In this document: positions 1 to 9,767 of the stretch, piece after piece
Layout of the letters: the number at the start of each line of letters is the position of its first letter
Numbering within the stretch: the first letter of the stretch is position 1
The notes under the pieces: generated by a model
Seen by the model: only the letters and a program-made list of their open reading frames with translations
Database searches by the model: none
What the model was told of the DNA's origin: nothing
Source: Stieleria maiorica
Lineage (GTDB): Bacteria > Planctomycetota > Planctomycetia > Pirellulales > Pirellulaceae
DNA length: 64,000 bases
Assembly: GCF_008035925.1 (NCBI RefSeq)
Contig: NZ_CP036264.1
Span: forward strand, 271,774 to 335,773
Reading direction: 5' to 3'
Made by a program: the position numbers and the translations under genes

Positions 1-1
1 C

Positions 2-136
2 GAGGGCAATCGCCCGCTGGTGATCTTCCTGGAAAACATCTTGGAAGAAGAACAAGAGGGTGTCGACGAGTTCACCAAATTGCTGCGAAACAGCGACACC
101 AGCGTCGCCGCCAGCGTCGACAGCAAAACGGCCTAG
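2..136 (+). CDS. C-terminal end of a small protein, possibly ferritin-like (partial)
   Basis: The reading frame is open from the window edge and stops with TAG. The 44 visible residues contain an amphipathic acidic helix (ENILEEEQEGVDEFTKLL) followed by a short polar tail. The helix resembles the last helix of bacterioferritin/ferritin-like proteins, where a Glu-rich segment contributes iron ligands. The family is an inference from this short piece only; any helical protein with an acidic C-terminus could look like this. No downstream partner is visible because the next gene begins about 460 bp away. Confidence 0.45.
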   Translation, partial: EGNRPLVIFLENILEEEQEGVDEFTKLLRNSDTSVAASVDSKTA

Positions 137-595
137 TATTCCCGTCTCGCCTTAAGATTCGGGTCATCGGTAGTGGACGACGCGAGGAGTCCTCGCGGTG
201 CGCCATCCGAAGGGACTCGTCGCCTCGTCCACTACCCGAACATTAAGCTGCGGCAGAATAATCGACGCCGTTGAGAGGGATCTGCCTTCGGCTCGAAGGT
301 GGATCCCTGACTGGTACGGCATGCTCTGCATGCCATCATTTTCTTACCCCCGAAATCTTCTTACCAGATTTCCGCGGGCGGCTCGTCAATTAGGTGCCGC
401 TAGCCAGGCGTCGCCGGACCGGTCAAAACGCTCTATTTGACCGAAAATTCTCCGATTCTCCTAAGAAATCCGCACGCCCTTCGTCCTTCTCAGCGGCTAC
501 GTTAAACCATCAGGCGCCCACGTTGTCGCTCGTCTGCTTTTTTGTGCTACGAATCGAGAATTCGGTCCCTCTACGTCACCCACCGGTGATCTGTC
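137..595. other. Intergenic region with two palindromic repeat elements
   Basis: I see no convincing gene here. The region carries a family-B inverted repeat (170-237) and a family-C-like palindrome (276-308) whose arms AGGGATC and GATCCCT flank CCTTCG/CGAAGG. The short open frames that cross it have unnatural composition and are broken by these palindromes. The promoter of the large downstream gene probably lies in the last 150 bp, but no clear motif stands out. Confidence 0.5.
170..237. repeat. Palindromic intergenic repeat, family B copy 1
   Basis: The element starts with GTAGTGGACGA and ends with TCGTCCACTAC, with inner segments GGAGTCC and GGGACTCGTCGCC. A second copy in the opposite sense lies at 21819-21884. 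The two copies share both outer arms and the central ATCCGAA, so this is a dispersed element and not a chance hairpin. Confidence 0.75.
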
Positions 596-3500
596 ATGAT
601 GCTGAACGATCAAATCAATTTTCCGCCTCGCCCCGCCGGCATACGCTCCCTCACCCTGTGGGTGGCCACCTGCGTGGTTCTGGCCGGGCTAATCCCCACA
701 ACTGTCATGGCCGCACCGATCGGATTGATGGAACGTTTCGCCCTGGCCGAGGACCGCGAGGCGATTCTGGCCGAGTTGATTCCTGGCAGCGACGACTACT
801 TCTTCTATCACTGTTTGCACTACCAAAACACCTCCCAGCTGGATCGTGCCGAGGTGATGTTGAACCAGTGGTTGGCCAGTCGCAAGGGCGCGATGACGGC
901 GTTGATGCATTCGATGACCGACCGTCAACGGTTGTTGACGTACGATCAAACGCCCCAGCAAACCATCGATTACTTCGTCAAACGTCTGGGCATCCAACTC
1001 TATCACGCCCCGCCGGCGAAAAAGGGCAGCCGCCGCTACCCCAGCGAGTTGGCCGACAACTTTATCGATTCACCGCAGTTGGTCAAAGATTCACTTCGCG
1101 ATAACGTCCCGCTGTCTCCAATCGGCATGCAGATCGCCGCGGACTGGTATCTGGCCGGCAACGCAAACCAGACCCAGGTGTCGCTGCATGATTTCTTGAA
1201 ACGTGTCGACGGATCGTACCTGAAGGGGCTGGACCAGCTGGTGATCGCGGAGTTGAAGTCTCGCTCAGAACGTGATCAACGCTTCGGCGATCTCTCGGCC
1301 CACCGATTCCTCACCCAAGGTGAACTGGACAACGTCGGGCGATCCGTCCCCTCGGTCGCCGACGACAACGCCTTCGTCCATGCCAAGCTACGGATGTTGC
1401 GACCGGATGCCGACGTCGATATCAGCCAGCAACCCGACCAACGGCGCGATTACCTGGTCCGGTTGGAATCCTACGTGCAAACGCTTCCCGCTTCCTACAA
1501 CTCGCTCAAGGCATCGGCCGCCTATCGACTTCTGGAATCCAATCTGTCGGCCGGCGTTTGGGACGCCGAACTGTTTCAGCGTTACCTGCAACTGCCGCGT
1601 CAAAGTCCGTTGATCAGCCCCTTGCTCGCCCGGGCCGGGTCACGTGCCAACCTGAACGAGGACTTTTCCCAGATCGCGATCCTGCCGCCGATCGGCAGCG
1701 AGCAACTGTTGGTCGAAACCTACCTGGAACATTTTCTGCGTGACGCGAAAGACACTCGGGCGTACGAACGCTACCTGCAACCCGATTTTCTGCGGCGTGT
1801 GTTTGCCCGCACGAAACTGATGGCCGGCGTGGCCAACCCTCAGCCTTTTTATGACATGCTTTCGGCCGGCGAACGTCGGGAACTGCGAGACAAGATCCAG
1901 CTCAGCTTCGCACCGACCAATCCAATCCATTACGACTCGCGACAGCCGACCGAGTTGATCGTCGATGTCAAAAACATCGACAAACTGGTCGTCCGCGTCT
2001 ACGAAATGAACTCGTTGGCGTTCCACCGCACCAACGAAGGCCGATTGGACACCGACGTCGAACTGGATGGACTGATCGCGACGCATGAAAAAACGATCCA
2101 GTACGACCGACCGGCGATCGAGCGGCATCGCGAAACGATTCCCATCCCCGAGGCCAGTGACCGTGGTGTTTGGATCGTCGATCTGGTCGGCAAAGGGCTT
2201 CGCGCCCGAACGCTGATTCGCCGCGGCGATCTGCAAACGGTTCGCGCCGAGGACGCCGACGGGATGCAGATCACGGTGCTGGATGAAAACCGCAACCCGA
2301 TCCCCGCGGCAAAGGTCTTTCTGGGCAACCAAGAGTTTGCCGCCGACCAGTCCGGACGGGTGTCTTTGCCGATGGTCAATCAAGCGGCGGCGCGCAAGGC
2401 GATCGTCAGCGACGGCAAAATCGCCAAAGCGGTCAAGTTCCAACAACAGGAAGAAAACTATTCCCTGGCGGCCGGCTTCTTTGTCGACCAGACGCTGCTT
2501 CAATCCGGTCGCACCGCGACGCTGCTGGTCCGACCCCGATTGCAACTCGGCTCGACACCGGTCGATCCGGCGATCTTGAAAGAAGCAACGCTACGGATCG
2601 TGGCCACCGATCTGGACGGCATCGAAACGAGCAAACAATTCAATGGGCTGGAATTAGATCAGGCGAAGGAGTTGCAGCTGAGTTTCCGTGTCCCGTCACG
2701 CGTCGCGCAGATCGACTTCGAACTGTCCGGGCATGTCGTCGGGCTGTCCGACCGACGGCACCGAGAGCTCCGCACCAGCCATTCGGTCCAAATCGCGGGC
2801 ATCCGCCGGACGACCCATACGGTTGATGCCTTCCTGACCCGCAACGGCGACAACTACGTGATTGAAACGCGTGGCCGCAGCGGAGAAGCGGTCGCCGGTG
2901 CCACGGTGCAGCTGGAATTCGCCGTCGACATCGGCGACGTCCGCCCCAGCCGCTACCTGCAAAGCGACGATCGTGGCCAGATTCAATTGGGCCGCTTGGC
3001 CGGTGTGCGGCAATTGCAGTACGGGATCGCAGGCCAAACCCAACATCGATTCGATCTGTCGCTCGATCAACAGATTTGGCCGGCCGCGCTGCACCTGTCC
3101 ACCGAAGACGACCTGCGATTGCCCTTGGTCGATGGCGCCGCGGTCGATCAATTCCGGTTGCTGGGCACGCGCGACGGCCAGAATCACGCCGACCATTCCG
3201 ACCAATTGCGAGTCGAAAACGGTTTTCTGGTCGCGTCGAAACTGCCGGCGGGAGATTTGCGGCTGATCGACCGTCGCAGCGGCAACGAAACACAGCTCGC
3301 CGTTGTCGACGGGCAAACCATCGATCACGTTCTGGTCGGTCAAATTCGTCATCGCCAACAAAGTGTTGCCGTACCGATCTCCATCGGCGACGTCAATCGC
3401 AACGACGACGGCAGCGTGACCGTCTCCTTGGCCGGGAACACCAACCTGGCGCGCGTGCACGTCGTGGCATCACGCTACTTCGATCGTCATTCTCCGCTGG

Positions 3501-6500
3501 ATGACTTGCATCTGGGGATGCCATCGCTGCGGGGTCGACAATTGTCGCTCGGTCGCTGTGGATACGTCAGCGATCTACGATTGGGTGACGAATACGAGTA
3601 CGTGTTGCGCCGTCAATACGCCGCAAAATACCCGGGCGTGATGCTGCCCCAGCCCAGTGTGTTGCTGAATCCTTGGGAAACCGAAACGACGGTCAACGAA
3701 AGCCAAAGTGCCCGCGGGGGCCAGGCCCCGACGGCGTCCGCCCCGCTGGCAGCGGACAGCATGATGCGTGCGGCTGAAAGTGAGATGAGTCGTCAAACGG
3801 GCGCCGATGCCGCTCCCGATTACGACTTTCTGTCCGACAGCGGTGTCGTCGCCGCAAACTTGATCCCCGACGCCGATGGCCGCGTCACCGTCCCCGCCGA
3901 GCTGATCGACGGCATGCCGATCGTGCAAGTCATCGTTGCCGATCCGGCGACCGTCTTGCGTCGAACCCTCACCGCGCCGTTGCCGGACGCGGAAACCGAA
4001 GACCTTCGGTTGGCCGATTCCTTGCCGCTGGACCAATCTCTTTCGTTCCAGCGTACCGTTTCGATCGTCTCAGCCGACGACCCGCTGGACTTGGCCCAAC
4101 TCGGATCGGCCCAAGTTCAGGTTTACGGCAATGTCGAATCCCTGTTGACGCTTTATCGAACCCTGGTCGGCGACGCGCGTCTGGACGAATTCCAAGTGCT
4201 CGGTCGCTGGCACACGCTCAGCACCGAAGAAAAACTAAAACACTACAGCGAACTGGCCTGCCACGAACTGCACCTGTTCTTGCGGATGCATGATCGCGAG
4301 TTCTTCGATGCCGTGATCAAGCCCTACTTGATCAACAAGAAAGAGAAACAGTTCATCGATCACTGGCTGCTCGGCGACGATCTGTCCGATTACGCGACGC
4401 TTTGGAGGTACCAACGTCTGAGCGCCGCCGAACGAGCGTTGTTGGCACTCCGAGTCCCGGCGCTGCGGTCATCCATCCGCCGCGATTTGTTTGAATCGGT
4501 TGCGTTGTTGGAGGAAGACTACGGGGCGAGCCGCCGACTGATCGAAAGTGCCCTGCGATCGAGCCGAATGTCGGTGGCCGGTGCGGCGGAGTTTGCCGAA
4601 GGGGCGGTCGAGATGGAAGCGTTGGCCGAGCCCTTCGGAGCAGCCGACGATGGTCTGTACATGGACACGGCCGGCGGCATGGGCGGATACGGAGGCGCAG
4701 CGGGTAAGAAGCTCGAAATGGGTGATCGTGCCAATGTGGCGCGACAGCTCGGACGGATGCAGAAAGCTGTGCCACAGCGTTCCAGTATGTTTCGTGGACG
4801 AGCACTCTCGCTCGGTGGCGATTTCGCGCTCTACCAGGAACTCGACAGCACCAAGCAGTGGGCCGAAAGCCATTTCGACCGAGTCCGCGTCGTCGACGGC
4901 CCGTTACCGATCAATCTGATCCCGATCAACGCGTTTTGGAACGAACTGGCCCACAGCGAGTGGGAGGATGAATCATCCGTCCCCAACGTTTCTAAACATT
5001 TGCTCGAGTGCACGAACAATCGACATTCCGCGTTGATCGCCTTGGCGATGTGTGGCTTGCCACTAGAGTCCGGTGAGATCTCGTTGCCCTCCAAGCCCGA
5101 GACGGTTTATCGACCGGAACACGCGGTGGCGTTGGTCACCAAACGATTGCGAAGTTTGAAACCACAGGAAGACGGCGCGGGTGTCTTGATCGGTCAATTG
5201 TTCCAACGAATCGATCAAGACCGCCGCCCCGACGAACCGTTCCACGAACCGGATCAGTTTGTCAGCGGCGAGGCCTATCAGGGTCAGGTGGTCGTCTCCA
5301 ATCCGACGGCGACCGAAAAAACCGTGGAACTGTTCTGGCAGATCCCCGCCGGCAGCATTCCGCTGGCCGGCAGCCAAGTGACCGACAGCAAGACGGTCAA
5401 ACTGGCGCCGTTCGCCGTCTCGTCGATCGACTACAAGTTCTACTTTCCTGCCCCCGGCGAGTTCCTCCACTACCCCGCCACCATTTCGCAAGGCGAGACG
5501 TTGCTGGCCCGCGGAAACGAAAAAACATTCCGCGTCGCCGAAGAATGGAATGACGACACCGTGACCTGGCAATCGCTCGCCCGCGACGGTTCGGCCGCCG
5601 AAATCAAATTGTTTCTCGATGAAGCCAACCTGCACGAATTGGATTGGACGCACGTGTTGCACCGAATGCGGGACCGCGATGTCTATGAAACGGTTGTCGG
5701 TGTAATGAAGGACGCTCGCTTGCCCGAGGCCGCCGTCTGGGCCTATGGCTTCCAACACGACGACCGGGACGCCATGCGGCGATTCCTGTCATTGCAACGG
5801 GATTTGATCTCACGTGTCGGCCCGTCGCTGGAGTCGACGCTGTTGTCGGTCGATTCGATCCAGCAGGGGGCCTATGAACACTTGGAATACGCACCGCTGG
5901 TTCGAGCACGAATCCATCGACTGGGTGAAGTCGATGAGATTCTGAACCCCAAATTCTTGAATCACTACCAACAATTCGTGCGGCGGTTGGGTTTCCAAGC
6001 TGAAATCGCCGACGTCGAAGAGATGCCGCTGACCTATTACCTGTTGTTGCAGAACCGGATCGAAGAGGCGACGAAGGCCTTCGGCACACTCGATCGCGAG
6101 CGAATCGCCAGCCAGCTGCAGTACGATTATTTGGCGGGATATCTGGCGCTGCACCAGGGCGACTATGAGCGAGCCCTCGAAATCGCCGGTCGCCATGAAT
6201 CGCATCCGGTCCCGCGTTGGAACGATCGGTTCGCCCAAATGGCACTGCACGTTCTACAGCGGTACGAGCTGATGGATTCCGGGCAACTCGTCTCCGCCGG
6301 CCCCGCCAAGACGATCGATGATTCGGGAGTCTCTCCCAAGGCTGCTGACTTGGCGATCGCCGATCGGGACCGCGCCAACAGCCAAGCGTCCGCGGCGGTC
6401 CCCGAAGTCATCGTTCGCGTGGAAGATGACACGATCCGGATCGATCACCGCAATGCCGATCAGGTCGACATCAACTTGTACGGCGTCGATCTGGAGCTGC

Positions 6501-6967
6501 TGTTCAGCAACGCCCCCTTCGCTCGCAACGATTTGCAACGCATCGCGATGGTTCGACCGACCCGGGCCGACACGCTAACGATGCAATCCAAAACCGGCAC
6601 GACACGTTACCCGATTCCGGCCGAATTGCGTAGCAAGACGTTGTTGGTCGAAGCCAACGTCGGGGCCTCACGTAACACGACGCTGTATTACGGCGGCGAG
6701 CTGACGACTTATGTCAGCGACGCGTTCGGACAGCTACAAACCACCGACGCGAGCTCCCATCGTCCCGTCGCCGGAGCCTATGTAAAGGTCTACGCCCGTT
6801 ACGGCGACGGCAGCGTCCGCTTCTATAAAGACGGATACACCGACGGTCGCGGGCGGTTCGATTACACCAGCATCAGCGCCGCCGACGCCAAAGGCGCCCA
6901 GCGCTACGCCATCCTGGTGCTCAGCGACGACAAAGGCGCCACCCTGCACGACGTCGCCGCGCCTTAG
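596..6967 (+). CDS. Very large secreted protein with macroglobulin-like beta domains
   Basis: This encodes 2,123 residues. A long N-region and hydrophobic segment (about residues 19-40, ending VMAAP) form a signal peptide, so it acts outside the cytoplasm. The middle has repeated beta-sandwich-like stretches typical of MG-type domains, for example ELIVDVKNIDKLVVRVYEM near residue 450 and ITVLDENRNPIPAAKVFL near 570, then a flexible Gly/Ala-rich MGGYGG patch near 1360, a TPR-like helical section near 1840, and a C-terminal carboxypeptidase-regulatory-like fold (VAGAYVKVYARYGDG). The order resembles bacterial alpha-2-macroglobulins, but I do not see a CGEQ thioester motif, so protease trapping by thioester is not supported. 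ATG codons occur at 596 and 599; either may start. It converges on the cytochrome c gene downstream. Function unknown; an envelope structural or protease-inhibitor-like role is inference. Confidence 0.75.
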   Translation: MMLNDQINFPPRPAGIRSLTLWVATCVVLAGLIPTTVMAAPIGLMERFALAEDREAILAELIPGSDDYFFYHCLHYQNTSQLDRAEVMLNQWLASRKGAMTALMHSMTDRQRLLTYDQTPQQTIDYFVKRLGIQLYHAPPAKKGSRRYPSELADNFIDSPQLVKDSLRDNVPLSPIGMQIAADWYLAGNANQTQVSLHDFLKRVDGSYLKGLDQLVIAELKSRSERDQRFGDLSAHRFLTQGELDNVGRSVPSVADDNAFVHAKLRMLRPDADVDISQQPDQRRDYLVRLESYVQTLPASYNSLKASAAYRLLESNLSAGVWDAELFQRYLQLPRQSPLISPLLARAGSRANLNEDFSQIAILPPIGSEQLLVETYLEHFLRDAKDTRAYERYLQPDFLRRVFARTKLMAGVANPQPFYDMLSAGERRELRDKIQLSFAPTNPIHYDSRQPTELIVDVKNIDKLVVRVYEMNSLAFHRTNEGRLDTDVELDGLIATHEKTIQYDRPAIERHRETIPIPEASDRGVWIVDLVGKGLRARTLIRRGDLQTVRAEDADGMQITVLDENRNPIPAAKVFLGNQEFAADQSGRVSLPMVNQAAARKAIVSDGKIAKAVKFQQQEENYSLAAGFFVDQTLLQSGRTATLLVRPRLQLGSTPVDPAILKEATLRIVATDLDGIETSKQFNGLELDQAKELQLSFRVPSRVAQIDFELSGHVVGLSDRRHRELRTSHSVQIAGIRRTTHTVDAFLTRNGDNYVIETRGRSGEAVAGATVQLEFAVDIGDVRPSRYLQSDDRGQIQLGRLAGVRQLQYGIAGQTQHRFDLSLDQQIWPAALHLSTEDDLRLPLVDGAAVDQFRLLGTRDGQNHADHSDQLRVENGFLVASKLPAGDLRLIDRRSGNETQLAVVDGQTIDHVLVGQIRHRQQSVAVPISIGDVNRNDDGSVTVSLAGNTNLARVHVVASRYFDRHSPLDDLHLGMPSLRGRQLSLGRCGYVSDLRLGDEYEYVLRRQYAAKYPGVMLPQPSVLLNPWETETTVNESQSARGGQAPTASAPLAADSMMRAAESEMSRQTGADAAPDYDFLSDSGVVAANLIPDADGRVTVPAELIDGMPIVQVIVADPATVLRRTLTAPLPDAETEDLRLADSLPLDQSLSFQRTVSIVSADDPLDLAQLGSAQVQVYGNVESLLTLYRTLVGDARLDEFQVLGRWHTLSTEEKLKHYSELACHELHLFLRMHDREFFDAVIKPYLINKKEKQFIDHWLLGDDLSDYATLWRYQRLSAAERALLALRVPALRSSIRRDLFESVALLEEDYGASRRLIESALRSSRMSVAGAAEFAEGAVEMEALAEPFGAADDGLYMDTAGGMGGYGGAAGKKLEMGDRANVARQLGRMQKAVPQRSSMFRGRALSLGGDFALYQELDSTKQWAESHFDRVRVVDGPLPINLIPINAFWNELAHSEWEDESSVPNVSKHLLECTNNRHSALIALAMCGLPLESGEISLPSKPETVYRPEHAVALVTKRLRSLKPQEDGAGVLIGQLFQRIDQDRRPDEPFHEPDQFVSGEAYQGQVVVSNPTATEKTVELFWQIPAGSIPLAGSQVTDSKTVKLAPFAVSSIDYKFYFPAPGEFLHYPATISQGETLLARGNEKTFRVAEEWNDDTVTWQSLARDGSAAEIKLFLDEANLHELDWTHVLHRMRDRDVYETVVGVMKDARLPEAAVWAYGFQHDDRDAMRRFLSLQRDLISRVGPSLESTLLSVDSIQQGAYEHLEYAPLVRARIHRLGEVDEILNPKFLNHYQQFVRRLGFQAEIADVEEMPLTYYLLLQNRIEEATKAFGTLDRERIASQLQYDYLAGYLALHQGDYERALEIAGRHESHPVPRWNDRFAQMALHVLQRYELMDSGQLVSAGPAKTIDDSGVSPKAADLAIADRDRANSQASAAVPEVIVRVEDDTIRIDHRNADQVDINLYGVDLELLFSNAPFARNDLQRIAMVRPTRADTLTMQSKTGTTRYPIPAELRSKTLLVEANVGASRNTTLYYGGELTTYVSDAFGQLQTTDASSHRPVAGAYVKVYARYGDGSVRFYKDGYTDGRGRFDYTSISAADAKGAQRYAILVLSDDKGATLHDVAAP

Positions 6968-6990
6968 GTTGGTGTCCCCTCGGATCCAAG

Positions 6991-7056
6991 TACGACGTCC
7001 CTTTTTGGGTCGTCGCGGGGAGTCCAGCGGACGACGGCCCGGAAGGGCCATCGTAC
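6991..7056. repeat. Palindromic intergenic repeat, family D copy 1
   Basis: The element contains ACGACGTCC / GGGTCGTCG and then GACGACGGCCCGGAAGGGCC followed by TCGTAC. It sits between two convergent genes. Nearly the same sequence occurs at 25123-25189, with the shared block GCCCGGAAGGGCC and the same flanks, so it is a dispersed repeat that may also end transcription from both sides. Confidence 0.7.
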
Positions 7057-7070
7057 TTTGGAAAACACCC

Positions 7071-9530
7071 TCACTCCTGCGTCAAGAACGCGATCAGGTC
7101 GCGGAGCTCATCGATGCCCATCGTACTTTCCAAACCGGTCGGCATGATCGATTGATCGACCGGTTCCTGTTGTTCGACGTCGGCCAAGGGGACCTCAAAG
7201 ATCTCGCCGTCGGCACCTTGAAACCGCATGCTGTTGCCCGCACCGGCGCGATCCAATTTCAATCCCGTCAACACGTTTCCATCGGTCGTCAGGACTTGCC
7301 AGGGCACATACAGCGGCCCGACCTCCTTGCTGGGATGCAGGATCGAATCGAGCACGCGTTGCCGGGTCATGTTGCCCGACAGCGTGCTCAAGTCGGGGCC
7401 GGTCTGGGCGCCGCGCCCGCTGTGTCGGTGACAGTTCACGCAAGTCGTGCGAAAGAACACCCGCCGTCCCGCATCGACGTTGCCACCGTCGGCGACCAAT
7501 CGTATCCAGGCGTCGAGATCGTCCTTGTTCGGACGACTCGGGTCGGTCGCCCAATTTCGTTTCAACATGCGTCTTGATTCGGTGCGCAACGTCGCCGGCT
7601 GTTTCGGCAATGAAGACTGGTTGATCAACGCGGCATAGGAATCGGCGTTGCGCGAGAGCGCCGCCAACGCATCGGCGCGGGTTTCCAAATCGAATCGTTC
7701 GTCGCCGGCGATCCAGGCGAGTTGATCCAGGGAGGTTTCGCCGCCACGAGCGGCCAACAATCGAACGACTTCCATCGCAAACTTACGCTCGCGCTGCTCG
7801 TCGACCCACTGGCGAAGCTGCTGGTCGGTGGGCACCTGGGCATCGGCGGGAATCCGTCGGATGGCCATCGCGCGCAGGGCCGGGGCGTGATCGGAATTCC
7901 CGGCGAACTGGACCAACAGGTTTTCGATCGCCGGATCGCGGCTTCGCCCCGACGCCGAACCGGTTTCAAGGTAGGCGATCGAAGCGATCACGGCAGAAAA
8001 CAAACGCGTCGACATGTCGGCGCGTTGCAGCTGGCTTCGTATCGCCGAAAGTTGGTCCTTGCAATCGCGTTCGGTCGCCCAGCGGATCGCAGCCAACCGC
8101 ACGCGCTGGGAATCATCTTGCAATCCCCATCGGATCCACTCGCCACGCTCGTCAGCAGAAAGACTTTCCGGGTCGACCAATTCCTTCCACCGCCAGGCGG
8201 TCAACAATCCCACACGCTGCTCTGCCGTCGTGGCGTGTGCGCGTTCGATGGACGGCAACTGATTCGTATGCACCAGTCCGAACATCGCGGCTTGGCTGAG
8301 AAACGAATCGGGGCTGTCGAGCGTCTGGATTCTGGCATCGACCGCAAGGGTGGCAGCGTCACGGAGCCCGCCGGCCTGCTCTTCCAGGTCCGTCAATTTC
8401 GGTAGATCGTCGTCGTCGGTGTTTGCGGCGTCGGATTTGCGAGACACCCGCCACAAGCGTCCTTTGCCGTGCACCGGATAGCTTCGATCGACCCAATCGG
8501 TCACGTAGATCGAACCATCACCGGCAACCGCCATGGCGACGGGACGAAAGTTGGCGTCTCCCTGGACCACGACGTCGGCGGTCGTCCCCCACGTCGCCCC
8601 ACGCTCGACCGGCCGGTGGCGTTCGATCCGGTTGTCGCCCCAGCTGGTCACCCAAAGGTCGGCTCCATGGGGGACAACCGCGCAGCCCGCTTCCCCGGTG
8701 CCCGCCGTCATCGGCAACGTCCCCGGAAATTCGCCGTCCCAGGCTTGCAGCGGATGAACGCCGGCCCGGCCGAAGCGAAACTGAAACCCGTAATCACCGC
8801 CGGGCACGATGTGCATCAAACGATTCGGCGGCATCGCATCGGGATCATTGCCGACGCCCCACAGCCGGCCCGATGAATCAAAGCACAATCCGAAGGGGTT
8901 CCAGAATCCGGTCGCAACGCGTTGAACGTCGCTGCCGTCGGTCCGGCATCGAAACACGTTTCCGCCTTCCCCGCCGCCGCTCTGTTTGGAGCCGTCGGTG
9001 CCGACCAGTTCGTAGGGTTCGCCAAAGTTTTCGCCCTGTCCGACATACAGCCACCCGTCCGCGGCGAGTGCAAGTCCGGAAAGTCCGTTGTGGGGATAAT
9101 TCGCCGCGGTGTTGTGCGACAACAGCACGTCGCGTTGGTCGGCAACCCGATCGCCGTCGCTGTCACGCAAACGGACGACATCGCTGCGTGTGGCGACGGC
9201 AAACGACCCGTCGCCGAGATTGACGATGTTCATCGACGCGGTGCCGCCTTCGTAGAACAACGATTGCCGATCCAGCACCCCGTCACCGTCGCTATCGTCG
9301 AACCGATAGATCCGATCGGTTTTCGGGCCCGCGTAGTCCTCCGGCGGAAAGTGCGTGTGGCACTCGATCACCAACAGGTTGCCGTCGTCATCGAAACAGC
9401 AGCCGGTCGGCGTCACGAGTTCCGGTTCCGAGGCGATCAATTCGATTTGCAGGTCGGAATCCAACAAACGCGGCGGTTCGACGGCAGCCGCCGTGGACGC
9501 GAACAAAATCAATGCCAGGAAGCGAGTCAT
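7071..9530 (-). CDS. PVC-type membrane-bound dehydrogenase with HEAT-like repeats and C-terminal cytochrome c
   Basis: This encodes 819 residues with a signal peptide (MTRFLALILFASTAAA). Residues of about 20-370 form a beta-propeller like the soluble glucose/sorbosone dehydrogenase family (GLALAADGWLYVGQGENFGEPYE; NPFGLCFDSSGRLWGVGND). A helical, HEAT-like middle follows (about 380-660), then a small cytochrome c domain with the heme-binding CVNCH near residue 700 and a putative distal ligand Met in SIMPTG near 790. This order (propeller, repeats, cytochrome c) is the planctomycete PVC-type membrane-bound dehydrogenase family. It probably oxidises a sugar or similar alcohol in the periplasm and passes electrons to the heme. 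Substrate is unknown. It stands alone, convergent with the large upstream protein. Family assignment is solid; substrate is not. Confidence 0.9.
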   Translation of the reverse strand: MTRFLALILFASTAAAVEPPRLLDSDLQIELIASEPELVTPTGCCFDDDGNLLVIECHTHFPPEDYAGPKTDRIYRFDDSDGDGVLDRQSLFYEGGTASMNIVNLGDGSFAVATRSDVVRLRDSDGDRVADQRDVLLSHNTAANYPHNGLSGLALAADGWLYVGQGENFGEPYELVGTDGSKQSGGGEGGNVFRCRTDGSDVQRVATGFWNPFGLCFDSSGRLWGVGNDPDAMPPNRLMHIVPGGDYGFQFRFGRAGVHPLQAWDGEFPGTLPMTAGTGEAGCAVVPHGADLWVTSWGDNRIERHRPVERGATWGTTADVVVQGDANFRPVAMAVAGDGSIYVTDWVDRSYPVHGKGRLWRVSRKSDAANTDDDDLPKLTDLEEQAGGLRDAATLAVDARIQTLDSPDSFLSQAAMFGLVHTNQLPSIERAHATTAEQRVGLLTAWRWKELVDPESLSADERGEWIRWGLQDDSQRVRLAAIRWATERDCKDQLSAIRSQLQRADMSTRLFSAVIASIAYLETGSASGRSRDPAIENLLVQFAGNSDHAPALRAMAIRRIPADAQVPTDQQLRQWVDEQRERKFAMEVVRLLAARGGETSLDQLAWIAGDERFDLETRADALAALSRNADSYAALINQSSLPKQPATLRTESRRMLKRNWATDPSRPNKDDLDAWIRLVADGGNVDAGRRVFFRTTCVNCHRHSGRGAQTGPDLSTLSGNMTRQRVLDSILHPSKEVGPLYVPWQVLTTDGNVLTGLKLDRAGAGNSMRFQGADGEIFEVPLADVEQQEPVDQSIMPTGLESTMGIDELRDLIAFLTQE

Positions 9531-9767
9531 GGGATAGCCGGGGTTGGTCGAACGGGGTCGCGGTCAGCCAGCGCACATTCTACCAGCCCGCAATGACGGT
9601 GCATGGGATGGTACTCGTAGTCAACCGAAGTTAAGCGTTCGTGCTTGACGATGTGTTCCGAGGGTCGCCGTGTTCTCCGAACTCGGCAATCCAAAAAGCG
9701 AAGCTTTGCCCCGCGCCGACCTCGGAGAGGACGGCGACTCTCCAGGGAACCCGAAAACGAAGTTGCG

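Noticed and set aside
198-440. 80-codon open frame on the plus strand
   Set aside because: It runs through two palindromic repeats, has no ribosome-binding site, and its residues show no domain-like pattern.
1640-2545. 301-codon antisense frame within the large secreted protein gene
   Set aside because: Its composition mirrors the sense gene and it lacks start signals; many such shadows occur in the window.
596-6967. Thioester motif expected for an alpha-2-macroglobulin
   Set aside because: I looked for CGEQ or a close form and found none, so I did not name the protein as a macroglobulin.
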